Assembly: GCA_003605055.1 (NCBI GenBank)
Contig: QZKP01000012.1
Location: 1 to 64,000, forward strand
Source: Desulfarculus sp.
GTDB lineage: Bacteria; Desulfobacterota; Desulfarculia; Desulfarculales; Desulfarculaceae
Direction of reading: 5' to 3'
DNA: 64,000 nt
The notes under the pieces were generated by a model. That model saw only the letters and a list, made by a program, of their open reading frames with translations. It did no database searches and was not told where the DNA came from. Positions 8,526-17,439 of this stretch are shown here, one piece after another; the stretch's first letter is position 1; each line of letters opens with the position of its first letter. Position numbers and translations under genes: made by a program.

Positions 8526-9377
8526 TTATCCCTGCGCCTCGCAGGCGCACTTGTGTTGGTAAACCTGCATGGCCTCCTTCTCCTGGGGCAGGTAGGCGAT
8601 CAGGCGCTTGGACAGCCCCTCGAAGTCCACCTGGTGGGCGTCGAATTCCGGCCCGTCCACGCAGGCGAACTTGGTCTGGCCGCCCACCGACACCCGGCAG
8701 CAGCCGCACATGCCGGTGCCGTCCACCATGATGGCGTTGAGGCTGACCATGGTGGGCACGCCGAACTCCTGGGTCACCTTGGCGCAGAACTTCATCATGG
8801 GCACCGGCCCGATGCACACCGCCTCCTTGACCTCGCCGCCCAGCTTGCCCAGTTGCTCCCGCAGCACGTCGGTGACGAAGCCGTGGTGGCCGTAGGAGCC
8901 GTCGTCGGTGCAGACGTATAGCTCGTCGCTGGCGGCGCGCATCTTGTCTTCCAGAATCAAGAGGTCCTTGGTGCGCGCGCCGATGATGGCGATGACCTTG
9001 TTGCCGGCCTGCTTCATGCCCCGGGTGATGGGGTGCAGCACGGCCACGCCGGTGCCGCCGCCCACGCAGATCACGGTGCCCTTCTTCTCGATGGGCGTGG
9101 GCCGGCCCAGGGGCCCGGCGATGTCCATGATGCTGTCCATCACGTTCAGGCTCTTTAAGAGGGCGGTGGTCTTGCCCACCACCTGGTAAATGATGGTGAT
9201 GGTGCCGCGCTGGGGGTTGGTGTCGGCCATGGTCAGGGGGATGCGCTCGCCGGTCTCGTTGACCCGCAGGATGATGAACTGCCCGGGCTTGGCCTTGGCC
9301 GCGATGCGGGGGGCCTCGATCTCGTTGGCCACCACCGTGCCTTGCGCTAGTTCTTGCTTGGACAATATCTGGAACAT
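8526..9377 (-). CDS. nfnA: NfnA, FAD/NAD(H)-binding subunit of the Nfn transhydrogenase
   Basis: A 283-residue protein of the dihydroorotate-dehydrogenase electron-transfer subunit (PyrK) type. It has an N-terminal FAD barrel with IPLTMAD (about residues 50-56), an NAD-binding GGGTGVAVLHPI (about 109-120) and a C-terminal [2Fe-2S] Cys set in GTGMCGCCRVSV followed by FACVDGPEFD. It pairs with NfnB directly downstream. It is divergent from fhs, sharing a 447-bp intergenic region that carries a candidate promoter for each direction. Confidence 0.92.
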   Translation of the reverse strand: MFQILSKQELAQGTVVANEIEAPRIAAKAKPGQFIILRVNETGERIPLTMADTNPQRGTITIIYQVVGKTTALLKSLNVMDSIMDIAGPLGRPTPIEKKGTVICVGGGTGVAVLHPITRGMKQAGNKVIAIIGARTKDLLILEDKMRAASDELYVCTDDGSYGHHGFVTDVLREQLGKLGGEVKEAVCIGPVPMMKFCAKVTQEFGVPTMVSLNAIMVDGTGMCGCCRVSVGGQTKFACVDGPEFDAHQVDFEGLSKRLIAYLPQEKEAMQVYQHKCACEAQG

Positions 9378-9506
9378 AGGACTCTCCGTGGCTCTCTTTG
9401 CCTAAGCCGCGGCCCGAGTTAAACGCCGTGGCCTGATCGGCGAGGCGTTTCCGGGCGCGGCTCTAAAAAATTCCCCGCTCCGGGCTGCACCCGGTGGGAC
9501 GCGAAA

Positions 9507-9535
9507 CACATACCATTGCCAACGGCCCAAGTCAA
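9507..9535 (-). promoter_or_regulatory. Candidate sigma70-type promoter for nfnAB
   Basis: On the minus strand TTGACT and TATGTG are separated by exactly 17 bp. The expected start is about 120 nt upstream of nfnA. The rest of the 447-bp nfnA-fhs gap shows no convincing gene; one open frame on the minus strand has no ribosome binding site and non-protein composition. Confidence 0.45.
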
Positions 9536-9615
9536 AGTTATACGCCGCTTGAGCGCCCCAACCTGCTAAAGGTTTAGGCAAAATAGGCCATTGGGTCGTT
9601 TGTGATGGTATTCTC

Positions 9616-9644
9616 TTGACGGCGGCCCGCAATCGTGCTATTCG
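9616..9644 (+). promoter_or_regulatory. Candidate sigma70-type promoter for fhs
   Basis: TTGACG, 17 bp, TATTCG on the plus strand, about 170 nt upstream of the fhs start. The leader that follows is GC-rich and can fold (for example around CCCGCAGGCGGG near 9756); no known riboswitch is recognised. Confidence 0.4.
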
Positions 9645-9824
9645 CCCCAAGATAATGGAAGTCCCTGGCACCTGCCCCGTGGGGGTGCCTGCGGTTTTCC
9701 CGACCGAGTCCATTGCCAAGGTGTTCATGCCTGGACCGCGTCCAGCCGGGCCGCCCGCAGGCGGGCCTGGGCAGAGGCCGGTCCGAGACACTCATGGTTT
9801 TTTCTTCAAGGAGGAAGTGGAATT

Positions 9825-11597
9825 ATGTCCAAGCTGCCAGACCCCAGGAAAAATCCGGATTACGTAATCGCCGAGGCAGCCGAAGAGTTCATGAAGCCCA
9901 TCAAGGAGATCGCCGGCGATCTGGGCATCACCGACGAGGAGCTTCTGCCCCACGGCCATTACGTGGCCAAGGTGGACTTCAAGAAGGTGCTGGAGCGCCT
10001 GAAGGACCGTCCCGACGGCAAGTATATTGACGTCACCGCCATCACCCCCACCCCCCTGGGCGAGGGCAAGTCCACCTCCACCATGGGCCTGGTGGAAGGT
10101 CTGGGCAAGCGCGGCGTGAACGTAACCGCGGCCATCCGCCAGCCCTCGGGCGGCCCCACCATGAACATCAAGGGCTCGGCCGCCGGCGGCGGCTTGGCCC
10201 AGTGCATCCCGCTGACCCCCTTCAGCCTGGGGCTCACCGGCGACATCAACGCCATCATGAACAGCCACAACCTGGCCATGGTGGCCCTGAACGCCCGCAT
10301 GCAGCACGAGCGCAACTACAACGACGAGCAGCTCAAGCGCCTGTCGGGCCTGCGCCGGCTGGACATCGACCCCACCAACGTGGAGATGGGCTGGATCATT
10401 GACTTCTGCGCCCAAGGCCTGCGCAACATCGTCATGGGCCTGGGCGGCCGCAACGACGGCTTCACCATGCAGTCCAAGTTCGGCATCGCCGTCTCCTCGG
10501 AGATCATGGCCATCCTGGCCGTGGCCAAGGACCTCAAGGACATGCGCGAGCGCATGGGCCGGATCGTGGTGGCCTACGACAAGAGCGGCCAGCCCGTGAC
10601 CACCAAGGACCTGGAGGTGGACGGGGCCATGACCGCCTGGATGGTGGAGGCGCTCAACCCCAACCTGCTGCAGTCCCTGGAAGGCCAGCCGGTGTTCGTG
10701 CACGCCGGCCCCTTCGCCAACATCGCCATCGGCCAGAGCTCCATCATCGCCGACCGCGTGGCCCTGAAACTCAGCGACTACCACGTCACCGAGAGCGGCT
10801 TCGGCGCGGACATCGGCTTCGAGAAGTTCTGGAACCTCAAGTGCCGCTTCAGCGGCCTGAAGCCCAACTGCGCGGTGGTGGTGGCCACCATCCGGGCCCT
10901 GAAGTGCCACGGCGGCGCCCCCATCCCGGTGCCCGGCAAGCCCATGCCCGAAGAGTACAAGGGCGAGAACGTGGGCTGGGTGGAGAAGGGCTGCGCCAAC
11001 CTGGTGCACCACATCAACACCGTCAAGAAGGCCGGCATCAACCCGGTGGTGTGCATCAACGCCTTCTACACAGACACCGACAACGAGATCAAGAAGGTGC
11101 GCGAGCTGGCCGAGGCGGCCGGCGCCCGCGTGGCCCTGTCCCGCCATTGGGAGCACGGCGGCGAAGGCGCCCTGGAGTTCGCCGACGCGGTGATCGACGC
11201 CTGCAATGAGCCCAACGACTTCAAGCTGCTCTACGAGCTGGAGGTGCCCCTGCGCAAGCGCATTGATATGATCGCCACCACGGTCTACGGCGCCGACGGC
11301 GTGGACTACTCGGCCGACGCCCTGGCCAAGGCCAAGAAGATCGAGGCCGACCCCGAGCTGTCCAAGCTGGGCACCTGCATGGTCAAGACCCACCTGTCCC
11401 TGAGCGACAACCCCTCCATCAAGGGCGTGCCCAAGGGCTGGCGGCTGTTCGTGCGCGACATCCTCACCTACGGAGGTGCCGGTTTCGTGGTGCCCGTGGC
11501 CGGCAACATCAGCCTGATGCCCGGCACCGGCTCCAACCCCGCCTACCGCCGGGTGGACGTGGACGTGGAGACCGGCAAGGTCAAGGGCGTGTTTTAA
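9825..11597 (+). CDS. fhs: Formate--tetrahydrofolate ligase
   Basis: ATP-dependent formation of 10-formyl-THF from formate and THF, the first soluble step of the methyl branch of the Wood-Ljungdahl pathway. The 590-residue length is typical. The ATP-binding P-loop [10 protein letters not shown] is at about residues 74-83; TFS-family blocks [14 protein letters not shown] and [11 protein letters not shown] are present. The start is ATG 9825, nine bases after AAGGAGGAAGTGGA. It ends 30 bp before a strong terminator, so it is probably monocistronic. Together with metV, metF and the Hdr genes downstream it shows an operative methyl branch, used in either direction. Confidence 0.97.
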   Translation: MSKLPDPRKNPDYVIAEAAEEFMKPIKEIAGDLGITDEELLPHGHYVAKVDFKKVLERLKDRPDGKYIDVTAITPTPLGEGKSTSTMGLVEGLGKRGVNVTAAIRQPSGGPTMNIKGSAAGGGLAQCIPLTPFSLGLTGDINAIMNSHNLAMVALNARMQHERNYNDEQLKRLSGLRRLDIDPTNVEMGWIIDFCAQGLRNIVMGLGGRNDGFTMQSKFGIAVSSEIMAILAVAKDLKDMRERMGRIVVAYDKSGQPVTTKDLEVDGAMTAWMVEALNPNLLQSLEGQPVFVHAGPFANIAIGQSSIIADRVALKLSDYHVTESGFGADIGFEKFWNLKCRFSGLKPNCAVVVATIRALKCHGGAPIPVPGKPMPEEYKGENVGWVEKGCANLVHHINTVKKAGINPVVCINAFYTDTDNEIKKVRELAEAAGARVALSRHWEHGGEGALEFADAVIDACNEPNDFKLLYELEVPLRKRIDMIATTVYGADGVDYSADALAKAKKIEADPELSKLGTCMVKTHLSLSDNPSIKGVPKGWRLFVRDILTYGGAGFVVPVAGNISLMPGTGSNPAYRRVDVDVETGKVKGVF

Positions 11598-11626
11598 GGG
11601 TATTTTTAGCCGCGGGACGCAACACT

Positions 11627-11658
11627 CGCCCGGGGGGCCCGCCCCCCGGGCGTTTAGC
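11627..11658 (+). terminator. Intrinsic terminator after fhs
   Basis: Perfect 11-bp stem CGCCCGGGGGG / CCCCCCGGGCG with a 4-nt loop (CCCG), followed by TTTAGCTT. The U tract is short but the stem is very strong. Confidence 0.8.
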
Positions 11659-11687
11659 TTGCCCCCCTGGTATTTTTACTGTATGGT
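11659..11687 (+). promoter_or_regulatory. Candidate promoter of the hdrA-mvhD-metV-metF operon
   Basis: TTGCCC, 17 bp, TATGGT, placed directly after the fhs terminator. It predicts a leader of about 150 nt before the hdrA start. Confidence 0.4.
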
Positions 11688-11695
11688 CTGCCTTG

Positions 11696-11773
11696 AACCT
11701 TTTTTAGCAAAGGTTGAATCCGCCGCGAAAGTGATTATTAGTACTAAGTAGGGGCCTCAGATAACCTATCTGA
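11696..11773 (+). promoter_or_regulatory. Two dyads in the hdrA leader (possible operators or RNA hairpins)
   Basis: Dyad 1: AACCTTT / AAAGGTT with a 6-nt spacer (11696-11715). Dyad 2: TCAGATA ACC TATCTGA (11757-11773), perfect 7-bp arms followed by AAAAAA. Both lie between the candidate promoter and the start codon in an AT-richer stretch that stands out from the surrounding sequence. The bound factor is unknown. Confidence 0.45.
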
Positions 11774-11844
11774 AAAAATGTATAAAATCTGGCATCCCCA
11801 GCCAGGGCGAATGTGTGGCCCTGTCAACATCGAAGGACGAAGAG

Positions 11845-14800
11845 ATGGCAGCTAAGGATCAGAACAAGGTCGGAGCGGTGATGGTGGTGGGCGCCGGCAT
11901 AGCCGGCGTGCAGGCGTCCTTGGACCTGGCCAACGCGGGCTACTACGTCTACCTGGTGGAGAAGACCAGCGCCATCGGCGGCCGCATGGCTCAACTGGAC
12001 AAGACCTTCCCCACCAACGACTGCGCCATGTGCATCGTCTCCCCCAAGCTGGTGGAGTGCGGCCGCCACCTGAACATCGAGATCATCACCAACGCCGAGG
12101 TACAGGCCATCTCCGGCCAGCCGGGCGACTTCTCGGTGCAGGTGCACCAGGCCCCCCGCTACATAGACATGGGGGCCTGCACCGCCTGCGGCGACTGCAT
12201 CAAGGAATGCCCGGTGGCCCTGCCCAACGAGTTCGACCAGGGGCTCAGCCGGCGCAAGGCCACCTTCAAGCGCTACGCCCAGGCCTACCCCAACGCCTAC
12301 TGCATCACCAAGCTGGACCGGGCCCCCTGCAAGATCGCCTGCCCGGCCAACCTGAACGTGCAGGGCTACGTGCAGATGGCCAAGGTGGGCAAGAACCAGC
12401 AGTCGTTGTCCATCATCATGGAGGACCTGCCCCTGCCCGGCACCATCGGCCGCATCTGCCCGCACCCCTGCGAGTCCAGCTGCCGCCGCCTGGAGGTGGA
12501 CGAGGCCATCGCCATCCGCGACATCAAGCGCTTCGTGGCCGACCAGGTGGGGGTGGAGAACATCCCCCAGCCCGAGGTGGAGCCCCGACCGGAGAAGGTG
12601 GCCATCGTGGGCGCCGGGCCGGCCGGCCTGGCCGCGGCCTACCACCTGGCGCGCAGGGGCGTGAAGTCGGTCATCTTCGAGGCCGGGCCCGTGGCCGGCG
12701 GCGCCCTGGCCACCGGCGTGCCGGGCTATCGCCTGCCGCAGGAGGTGTTGCAGGGCGAGATCGCCAACATCGCCCGCATGGGCGCGGAGATCAGGCTCAA
12801 CACCCCCGTCGGCCAGGAACTGAGCTTCGCCGACCTGCAAAGGGACTACGACGCGGTGTTCCTGGGGGTGGGCGCGGCCCAGAGCTTCAAGCTGGGCGCC
12901 CCCGGCGAGGACCAGAAGAACGTCATCACCGCCCTGGACTACCTGAAGGCGGTGAAGCTGGGCCAGGAGGCCCCCGCCGGCCAACAGGTGGTGGTGGTGG
13001 GCGGCGGCAACGTGGCCGTGGACGCGGCCCGCACCGCGGTGCGCCAGGGCGCGGCCAAGGTCACCATGGTCATGCTGGAGAGCCAAGAGGAGTGCCCGGC
13101 CAGCCCCTGGGAGATCAGCGAGGCCCTGGAGGAGGGCATAGAGTTCATCCACCGCAAGGGCGTGGACGCGGTGACCCCCCAGGGCCTGTCCTTGAAACAG
13201 TGTACCCGGGTCTTTGACGATGATAAGCGCTTCAGCCCCCAGTTCGACGACGCCTGCGAGCTGGTGCAGGTGCCGGCCGACCTGATTATCACCGCCATCG
13301 GCCAGCGCCCGGACCTCTCCTTCCTGGGCGCGGACCACGGCCTGACGCTGACCCGCCGGGGCACCATCGAGGTGGACCCCCTGACCATGGCCACCAACCT
13401 GTCCAAGGTCTTCGCGGGCGGCGACGCGGTCACCGGACCCTGGATCGCCATCGGCGCGGTGGCCGCCGGCCGCGAGGCGGCGGTCAGCATGCTGCGCCTG
13501 TTCGACGGCCAGGACCTGGCCGAGGGCCGCAGCAAGCTGGAGGCCAAGCCCGAGAGCGAGCAGAACTACAACCCCATACCCCCGGATATCGCCGCCGCGC
13601 CCCGGCCCCACATGGCCGCGCGCCAGGCCGCCGAGCGCAAGGCCGACTTCGCCGAGTTCGAGCTGGGGCTCAGCCCCGAGCAGGTGGCGGCCGAGGGCGA
13701 GCGCTGTCTCAACTGCGGGGTCTGCTGCGAGTGCTTCGAGTGCGTGGCGGTCTGCAAGGCCAAGGCCCCGCGGCATGAGGAGCAGCCCGTGGAGCACACC
13801 CTGCAGGTGGGCAGCGTGGTCCTGGCCCCGGGCTTTGACCCCTTCGACCCCAGCAGCTTCGACACCTACTCCTACGCCAACCACCCCAACGTGCTCACGG
13901 CCATGGAGTTCGAGCGCGTGCTCAGCGCCAGCGGCCCCTACCAGGGGCACTTGCAGCGGCCCAGCGACGGGGTGGAGCCCAAGAAGATCGCCTGGCTGCA
14001 GTGCGTGGGCAGCCGCGACGTACACCACTGCGACCACGGCTACTGCTCGGCGGTGTGCTGCATGTACGCCATCAAGGAGGCGGTGATCGCCAAGGAGCAC
14101 TCCAAGGGAGGCCTGGACACCGCTATCTTCTTCATGGACATGCGCACCTACGGCAAGGACTTCGAGAAGTACTACGACCGGGCCCGCAACGAGCACGGCC
14201 TGCGCTTCATCCGCAGCCGGGTGCACACCATAGACCCCATCGCCGGCGACCGCCTGCGCATTGATTACGCCAGCGAGGACGGCGAGGCCCTGTCCGAGGA
14301 ATTCGACATGGTGGTGCTGTCCGTGGGCCTGGAGACCTCGGCCGCGGCCATCGAGACCGCCCAGCGCATGGGCATAGACCTGACCAAGTACAACTTCTCG
14401 GCCACCAGCTCCTTCAAACCGGTGGGCACCAGCAAGGAGGGCATCTTCGCCTGCGGCGCCTTCGCCGGGCCCAAGGACATCCCCCAGTCGGTGATGGAGG
14501 CCAGCGCGGCCGCCTGCGCGGCCAGCATTGACCTGTCCGCCAGCCGGGGCACTCTGACCAAGGAGCTGGTCTATCCCCTGGAAAAGGACGTCAGCGGCGA
14601 GCAGCCCCGCATCGGGGTGTTCGTGTGCAACTGCGGCATCAACATCGCCGGCGTGGTGGACGTGCCCGCGGTGCGGGAATACGCCGGCACCCTGCCCTAC
14701 GTGGAGTTCGTGGACGACAACCTCTTCACCTGCTCCCAGGACACCCAGAACAAGATCAAGGCCAAGATAGAGGAGCACAAACTCAACCGGGTGGTGGTGG

Positions 14801-16263
14801 CCTCCTGCAGCCCGCGCACCCATGAGCCCCTGTTCCAGGAGACCATCCGCGAGGCCGGCCTGAACAAGTACCTCTTCGAGATGGCCAACATCCGCGACCA
14901 GGACTCCTGGGTGCACCAGGGCGAGCCGGAAAAGGCCACCGACAAGGCCAAGGACCTGGTGCGCATGGCCGTGGCCAAGGCCGCCCTGATCGAGCCCCTG
15001 CACCAGGTGGAGCTGCCCCTGACCAAGACCGCCCTGGTGATCGGCGGCGGCGCGGCGGGCATGAACGCGGCCCTGAACCTGGCCGACAGCGGCTACCCGG
15101 TGCACCTGGTGGAGAAGACCGGCGAGTTGGGCGGCAACGCCCGCTACCTGCTCAACACCTGGCAGGGCGAGCTGGTGGCCCCCTACCTGGAAGAGCTCAT
15201 CGCCAAGGTGCGCGGCCACCAGAACGTCACCCTGCACCTGGAGACCGAGCTGACCGCCTTCAAGGGCTTCCTGGGCAACTTCATCAGCGAGCTGACCAGC
15301 CAGGACGGCCAGAGCAAGTCCATCGAGCACGGGGTGGTGGTGCTGGCCACCGGCGGGCAGGAACTGAAGCCCACGGAGTACCTCTACGGCCAGAACGAGG
15401 GGGTGCTCACTTCCCTGGAGTTGGACGCCGTGCTCAAGGCCGACCCGGACGCGCCCAAGGCCTGGGGCGCGGTGGGCTTCATCCAGTGCGTGGGTTCGCG
15501 CGAGCCCCAGCGCCCCTATTGCAGCCGCCTGTGCTGCACCCACTCGGTGGAGAGCGCCATCAAGGTCAAGGAGGCCAACCCCGAGGCCCAGGTGTACATC
15601 CTCTACCGCGACATCCGCACCTACGGGGTGCGCGAGGACCTGTACAAGAAGGCCCGCGAGCTGGGGGTGCTGTTCATCCGCTACAACCTGGAGGACAAGC
15701 CCCAGGTGGAGGCCCAGGGCGGCAAGCTGACCATCACCGCCACCGACCACGTGCTGGGCCGCAAGATCGCCTTTGACCTGGACCGCCTGGTGCTGGCCGC
15801 GGCCATCCTGCCCAACGACGTACACAGGCTGGCCGAGGCCATGAAGACCCCGCTGAACGCCGAGGGCTTCCTCCTGGAGGCCCACGCCAAGCTGCGGCCG
15901 GTGGACTTCGCCAGCGAGGGCATCTACCAGGCCGGCCTGGCCCACTACCCCAAGCCCATGGACGAGGCCATCGCCCAGGCCAACGCCGCCGCCGGCCGGG
16001 CCCTGACCGTGCTGGCCAAGAACCTCATCCGGGTGGGCGGCGTGGTGGCCACCGTGGACCCGGACAAGTGCTCGGTCTGCCTGACCTGCGTGCGCACCTG
16101 CCCCTACGGCGTGCCGGTGATCAAGGACGGCGCGGCCCACATCGAGGTGGCCCAGTGCTACGGCTGCGGAGCCTGCGCCGCCGAGTGCCCGGGCAAGGCC
16201 ATAACCCTGCAACACTTCACCGACGCCCAGATTCTGGCCAAGGAAAAGGCGGCCTTCAGCTAG
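11845..16263 (+). CDS. Giant HdrA-GltD-HdrA fusion flavoprotein (heterodisulfide reductase A type)
   Basis: A 1,472-residue soluble iron-sulfur flavoprotein. Domains in order: HdrA FAD Rossmann GAGIAGVQASLDLA (about 16-29) with the Cys set TFPTNDCAMC and ferredoxin CTACGDCIKECP (112-123); a GltD/NfnB-like insertion with its own Fe-S cysteines (153-213), FAD motif GAGPAGLAAAYHLA (256-269) and NAD(P)H motif GGGNVAVDAARTA (386-398); the cluster CLNCGVCCECFECVAVC (621-637); the rest of HdrA; then a second HdrA with VFVCNCGIN (925), CSPRTHEP, FAD motif GGGAAGMNAALNLA (1067) and YCSRLCCTHS (1225-1234); and a C-terminal 2x[4Fe-4S] ferredoxin (CSVCLTCVRTCP, CYGCGACAAECP). I chose ATG 11845 because AAGGA sits 7 nt upstream; GTG 11815 is the alternative. 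Followed by mvhD, metV and metF, it likely feeds NAD(P)H and ferredoxin electrons to methylene-THF reduction. The order of electron flow is inference. Confidence 0.9.
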   Translation: MAAKDQNKVGAVMVVGAGIAGVQASLDLANAGYYVYLVEKTSAIGGRMAQLDKTFPTNDCAMCIVSPKLVECGRHLNIEIITNAEVQAISGQPGDFSVQVHQAPRYIDMGACTACGDCIKECPVALPNEFDQGLSRRKATFKRYAQAYPNAYCITKLDRAPCKIACPANLNVQGYVQMAKVGKNQQSLSIIMEDLPLPGTIGRICPHPCESSCRRLEVDEAIAIRDIKRFVADQVGVENIPQPEVEPRPEKVAIVGAGPAGLAAAYHLARRGVKSVIFEAGPVAGGALATGVPGYRLPQEVLQGEIANIARMGAEIRLNTPVGQELSFADLQRDYDAVFLGVGAAQSFKLGAPGEDQKNVITALDYLKAVKLGQEAPAGQQVVVVGGGNVAVDAARTAVRQGAAKVTMVMLESQEECPASPWEISEALEEGIEFIHRKGVDAVTPQGLSLKQCTRVFDDDKRFSPQFDDACELVQVPADLIITAIGQRPDLSFLGADHGLTLTRRGTIEVDPLTMATNLSKVFAGGDAVTGPWIAIGAVAAGREAAVSMLRLFDGQDLAEGRSKLEAKPESEQNYNPIPPDIAAAPRPHMAARQAAERKADFAEFELGLSPEQVAAEGERCLNCGVCCECFECVAVCKAKAPRHEEQPVEHTLQVGSVVLAPGFDPFDPSSFDTYSYANHPNVLTAMEFERVLSASGPYQGHLQRPSDGVEPKKIAWLQCVGSRDVHHCDHGYCSAVCCMYAIKEAVIAKEHSKGGLDTAIFFMDMRTYGKDFEKYYDRARNEHGLRFIRSRVHTIDPIAGDRLRIDYASEDGEALSEEFDMVVLSVGLETSAAAIETAQRMGIDLTKYNFSATSSFKPVGTSKEGIFACGAFAGPKDIPQSVMEASAAACAASIDLSASRGTLTKELVYPLEKDVSGEQPRIGVFVCNCGINIAGVVDVPAVREYAGTLPYVEFVDDNLFTCSQDTQNKIKAKIEEHKLNRVVVASCSPRTHEPLFQETIREAGLNKYLFEMANIRDQDSWVHQGEPEKATDKAKDLVRMAVAKAALIEPLHQVELPLTKTALVIGGGAAGMNAALNLADSGYPVHLVEKTGELGGNARYLLNTWQGELVAPYLEELIAKVRGHQNVTLHLETELTAFKGFLGNFISELTSQDGQSKSIEHGVVVLATGGQELKPTEYLYGQNEGVLTSLELDAVLKADPDAPKAWGAVGFIQCVGSREPQRPYCSRLCCTHSVESAIKVKEANPEAQVYILYRDIRTYGVREDLYKKARELGVLFIRYNLEDKPQVEAQGGKLTITATDHVLGRKIAFDLDRLVLAAAILPNDVHRLAEAMKTPLNAEGFLLEAHAKLRPVDFASEGIYQAGLAHYPKPMDEAIAQANAAAGRALTVLAKNLIRVGGVVATVDPDKCSVCLTCVRTCPYGVPVIKDGAAHIEVAQCYGCGACAAECPGKAITLQHFTDAQILAKEKAAFS

Positions 16264-16310
16264 GGAGCGCACCGGCCGCCCGGCGGCTCCGGCTAAGAGG
16301 AGGAGTAGAG

Positions 16311-16736
16311 TTGAGCGCGAGCTTCGAACCGACCATCGTGGCCTTCTGCTGCCAGTATTGAGCGTACTCCGCTGCGGACCTGGCAGGTTCGATGAGATTG
16401 CAGTACCCCGCCAGCGTGCGGGTGATCCAACTGCCCTGCTCGGGAAGGGTGGACATCCTGCACCTGCTCAAGGCCTTTGAGGAAGGCGCCGATGGGGTGT
16501 ACGTGGCCGGCTGCATGGAAGGCGACTGCCACTTCCTAACCGGCAACTTCAAGGCCCGGCGCAAGGTCAATTACGTAAAGAAGGTGCTGGAGCAGTTGGG
16601 CATGGAGCCCGAGCGCATCGAGATGTACAACATGAGCTCGGCCGAGGGGCCCCGCTTCGCCCAGGTGGCCCGGGAGTTCACCCAGCGCATCCAGGAGCTG
16701 GGCCCCAGCCCGGTCAAGGCCGCCCAGGCGGCCTGA
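16311..16736 (+). CDS. mvhD: MvhD/FlpD-type iron-sulfur subunit, selenoprotein with in-frame UGA
   Basis: A 141-residue electron-transfer subunit linking HdrA to a partner. It starts at TTG 16311, 7 nt after AGGAGGAG. Codon 17 is TGA (16359-16361); reading through gives FCCQY-U-AYSAADLAG, matching the family's CC-x-x-C site with selenocysteine in place of the last Cys. Downstream the family blocks LQYPASVRVIQLPCSGRVD, FEEGADGVYVAGCMEGDCHF and a C-terminal helix are intact in the same frame. A short stem-loop 15 nt after the TGA can serve as a SECIS. A naive caller would split this gene at the TGA and call a short product from ATG 16392. Selenoprotein HdrA/MvhD partners are known in deltaproteobacteria. 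Confidence 0.9.
16376..16390 (+). promoter_or_regulatory. Putative bacterial SECIS element of mvhD
   Basis: GGACCT GGC AGGTTC folds into a 6-bp stem (one G-U) with a 3-nt loop, beginning 15 nt after the UGA, inside the expected window for SelB-dependent recoding. It lies in coding sequence, as bacterial SECIS elements do. Confidence 0.6.
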
Positions 16737-16770
16737 GCCGGCGCCCGCCCAGTAGAGGAAGGAAGATCCT

Positions 16771-17439
16771 ATGATCGTAGGTGACAGCAAGCCTCTGGAA
16801 GAGATTCTGGAGATGATCAAGGGCCGGGACAAGGTCCTGGTGCTGGGTTGCCGGGGCTGCGTGACCGTGTGCAACGTGGGCGGCGAGAAGGAGGTGGGCA
16901 TCCTGGCCACCGCTCTGCGCATCGCCCGCAAGAAGGCCGGCCAGCCGCCCACCGTGGACGGGATGACCCTGGAGCGGCAGTGCGACCCCGAGTACATCGA
17001 GGAGCTGGCCGAGGTGGCCGGGGACTACGACGCCATCATCTCCATCGCCTGCGGGGTGGGGCCCCAGTTCGTGGCCGAGCGCTACCCCGAGGCCGCGGTG
17101 TTCCCGGGCATCAACACCACCTTCATCGGCGGGGCCCTGGAGCACGGAGTCTGGGCCGAGCGCTGCCAGAGCTGCGGCAACTGCCTGGTGCACAACTTCG
17201 GCGGGCTCTGCCCCATCGCCCGCTGCAGCAAAAGCCTGATGAACGGCCCCTGCGGGGGCTCGGCCAAGGGCAACTGCGAGATCAGCCCGGAGGTGCCCTG
17301 CGTGTGGCACCAGATCGTGGAAAAGATGGAGAAGATGGGCCGCCTGCAGGAGCTGGAAAAGGTCTGGCCGAACAAGAACTGGCTGACCTCCCGCGACGGC
17401 GGTCCGCGCAAGAGAGTGAGGGAGGACCTTAAGCAATGA
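16771..17439 (+). CDS. metV: MetV, iron-sulfur partner of methylene-THF reductase
   Basis: A 222-residue protein of the MTHFR C-terminal zinc/iron-sulfur family. It shows CRGCVTVC (about residues 27-34), CxxCxxC around CQSCGNCLVHNFGGLCPIARC (132-152) and NGPCGGSAKGNCE (about 159-171). In acetogens MetV forms a core with MetF and carries electrons from an Hdr-type module to the MetF flavin. ATG 16771 has AGAGGAAGGAAG upstream. It overlaps metF by 4 nt (ATGA), so the two are coupled. Confidence 0.92.
   Translation: MIVGDSKPLEEILEMIKGRDKVLVLGCRGCVTVCNVGGEKEVGILATALRIARKKAGQPPTVDGMTLERQCDPEYIEELAEVAGDYDAIISIACGVGPQFVAERYPEAAVFPGINTTFIGGALEHGVWAERCQSCGNCLVHNFGGLCPIARCSKSLMNGPCGGSAKGNCEISPEVPCVWHQIVEKMEKMGRLQELEKVWPNKNWLTSRDGGPRKRVREDLKQ

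Noticed and set aside
9402-9791. Minus-strand open frame in the nfnA-fhs gap
   Set aside because: No ribosome binding site, odd composition, and it overlaps two promoter candidates.
11824-16272. A 1,482-codon open frame antisense to the whole HdrA fusion gene
   Set aside because: Arises from third-position GC bias; composition is His/Gly/Val/Leu/Gln-rich with no domain, while the plus strand has clear motifs.
16311-16736. Treating the UGA in mvhD as a nonsense mutation (pseudogene)
   Set aside because: Family homology continues in the same frame on both sides, the UGA falls on the expected Cys/Sec site, and a SECIS-like hairpin follows.
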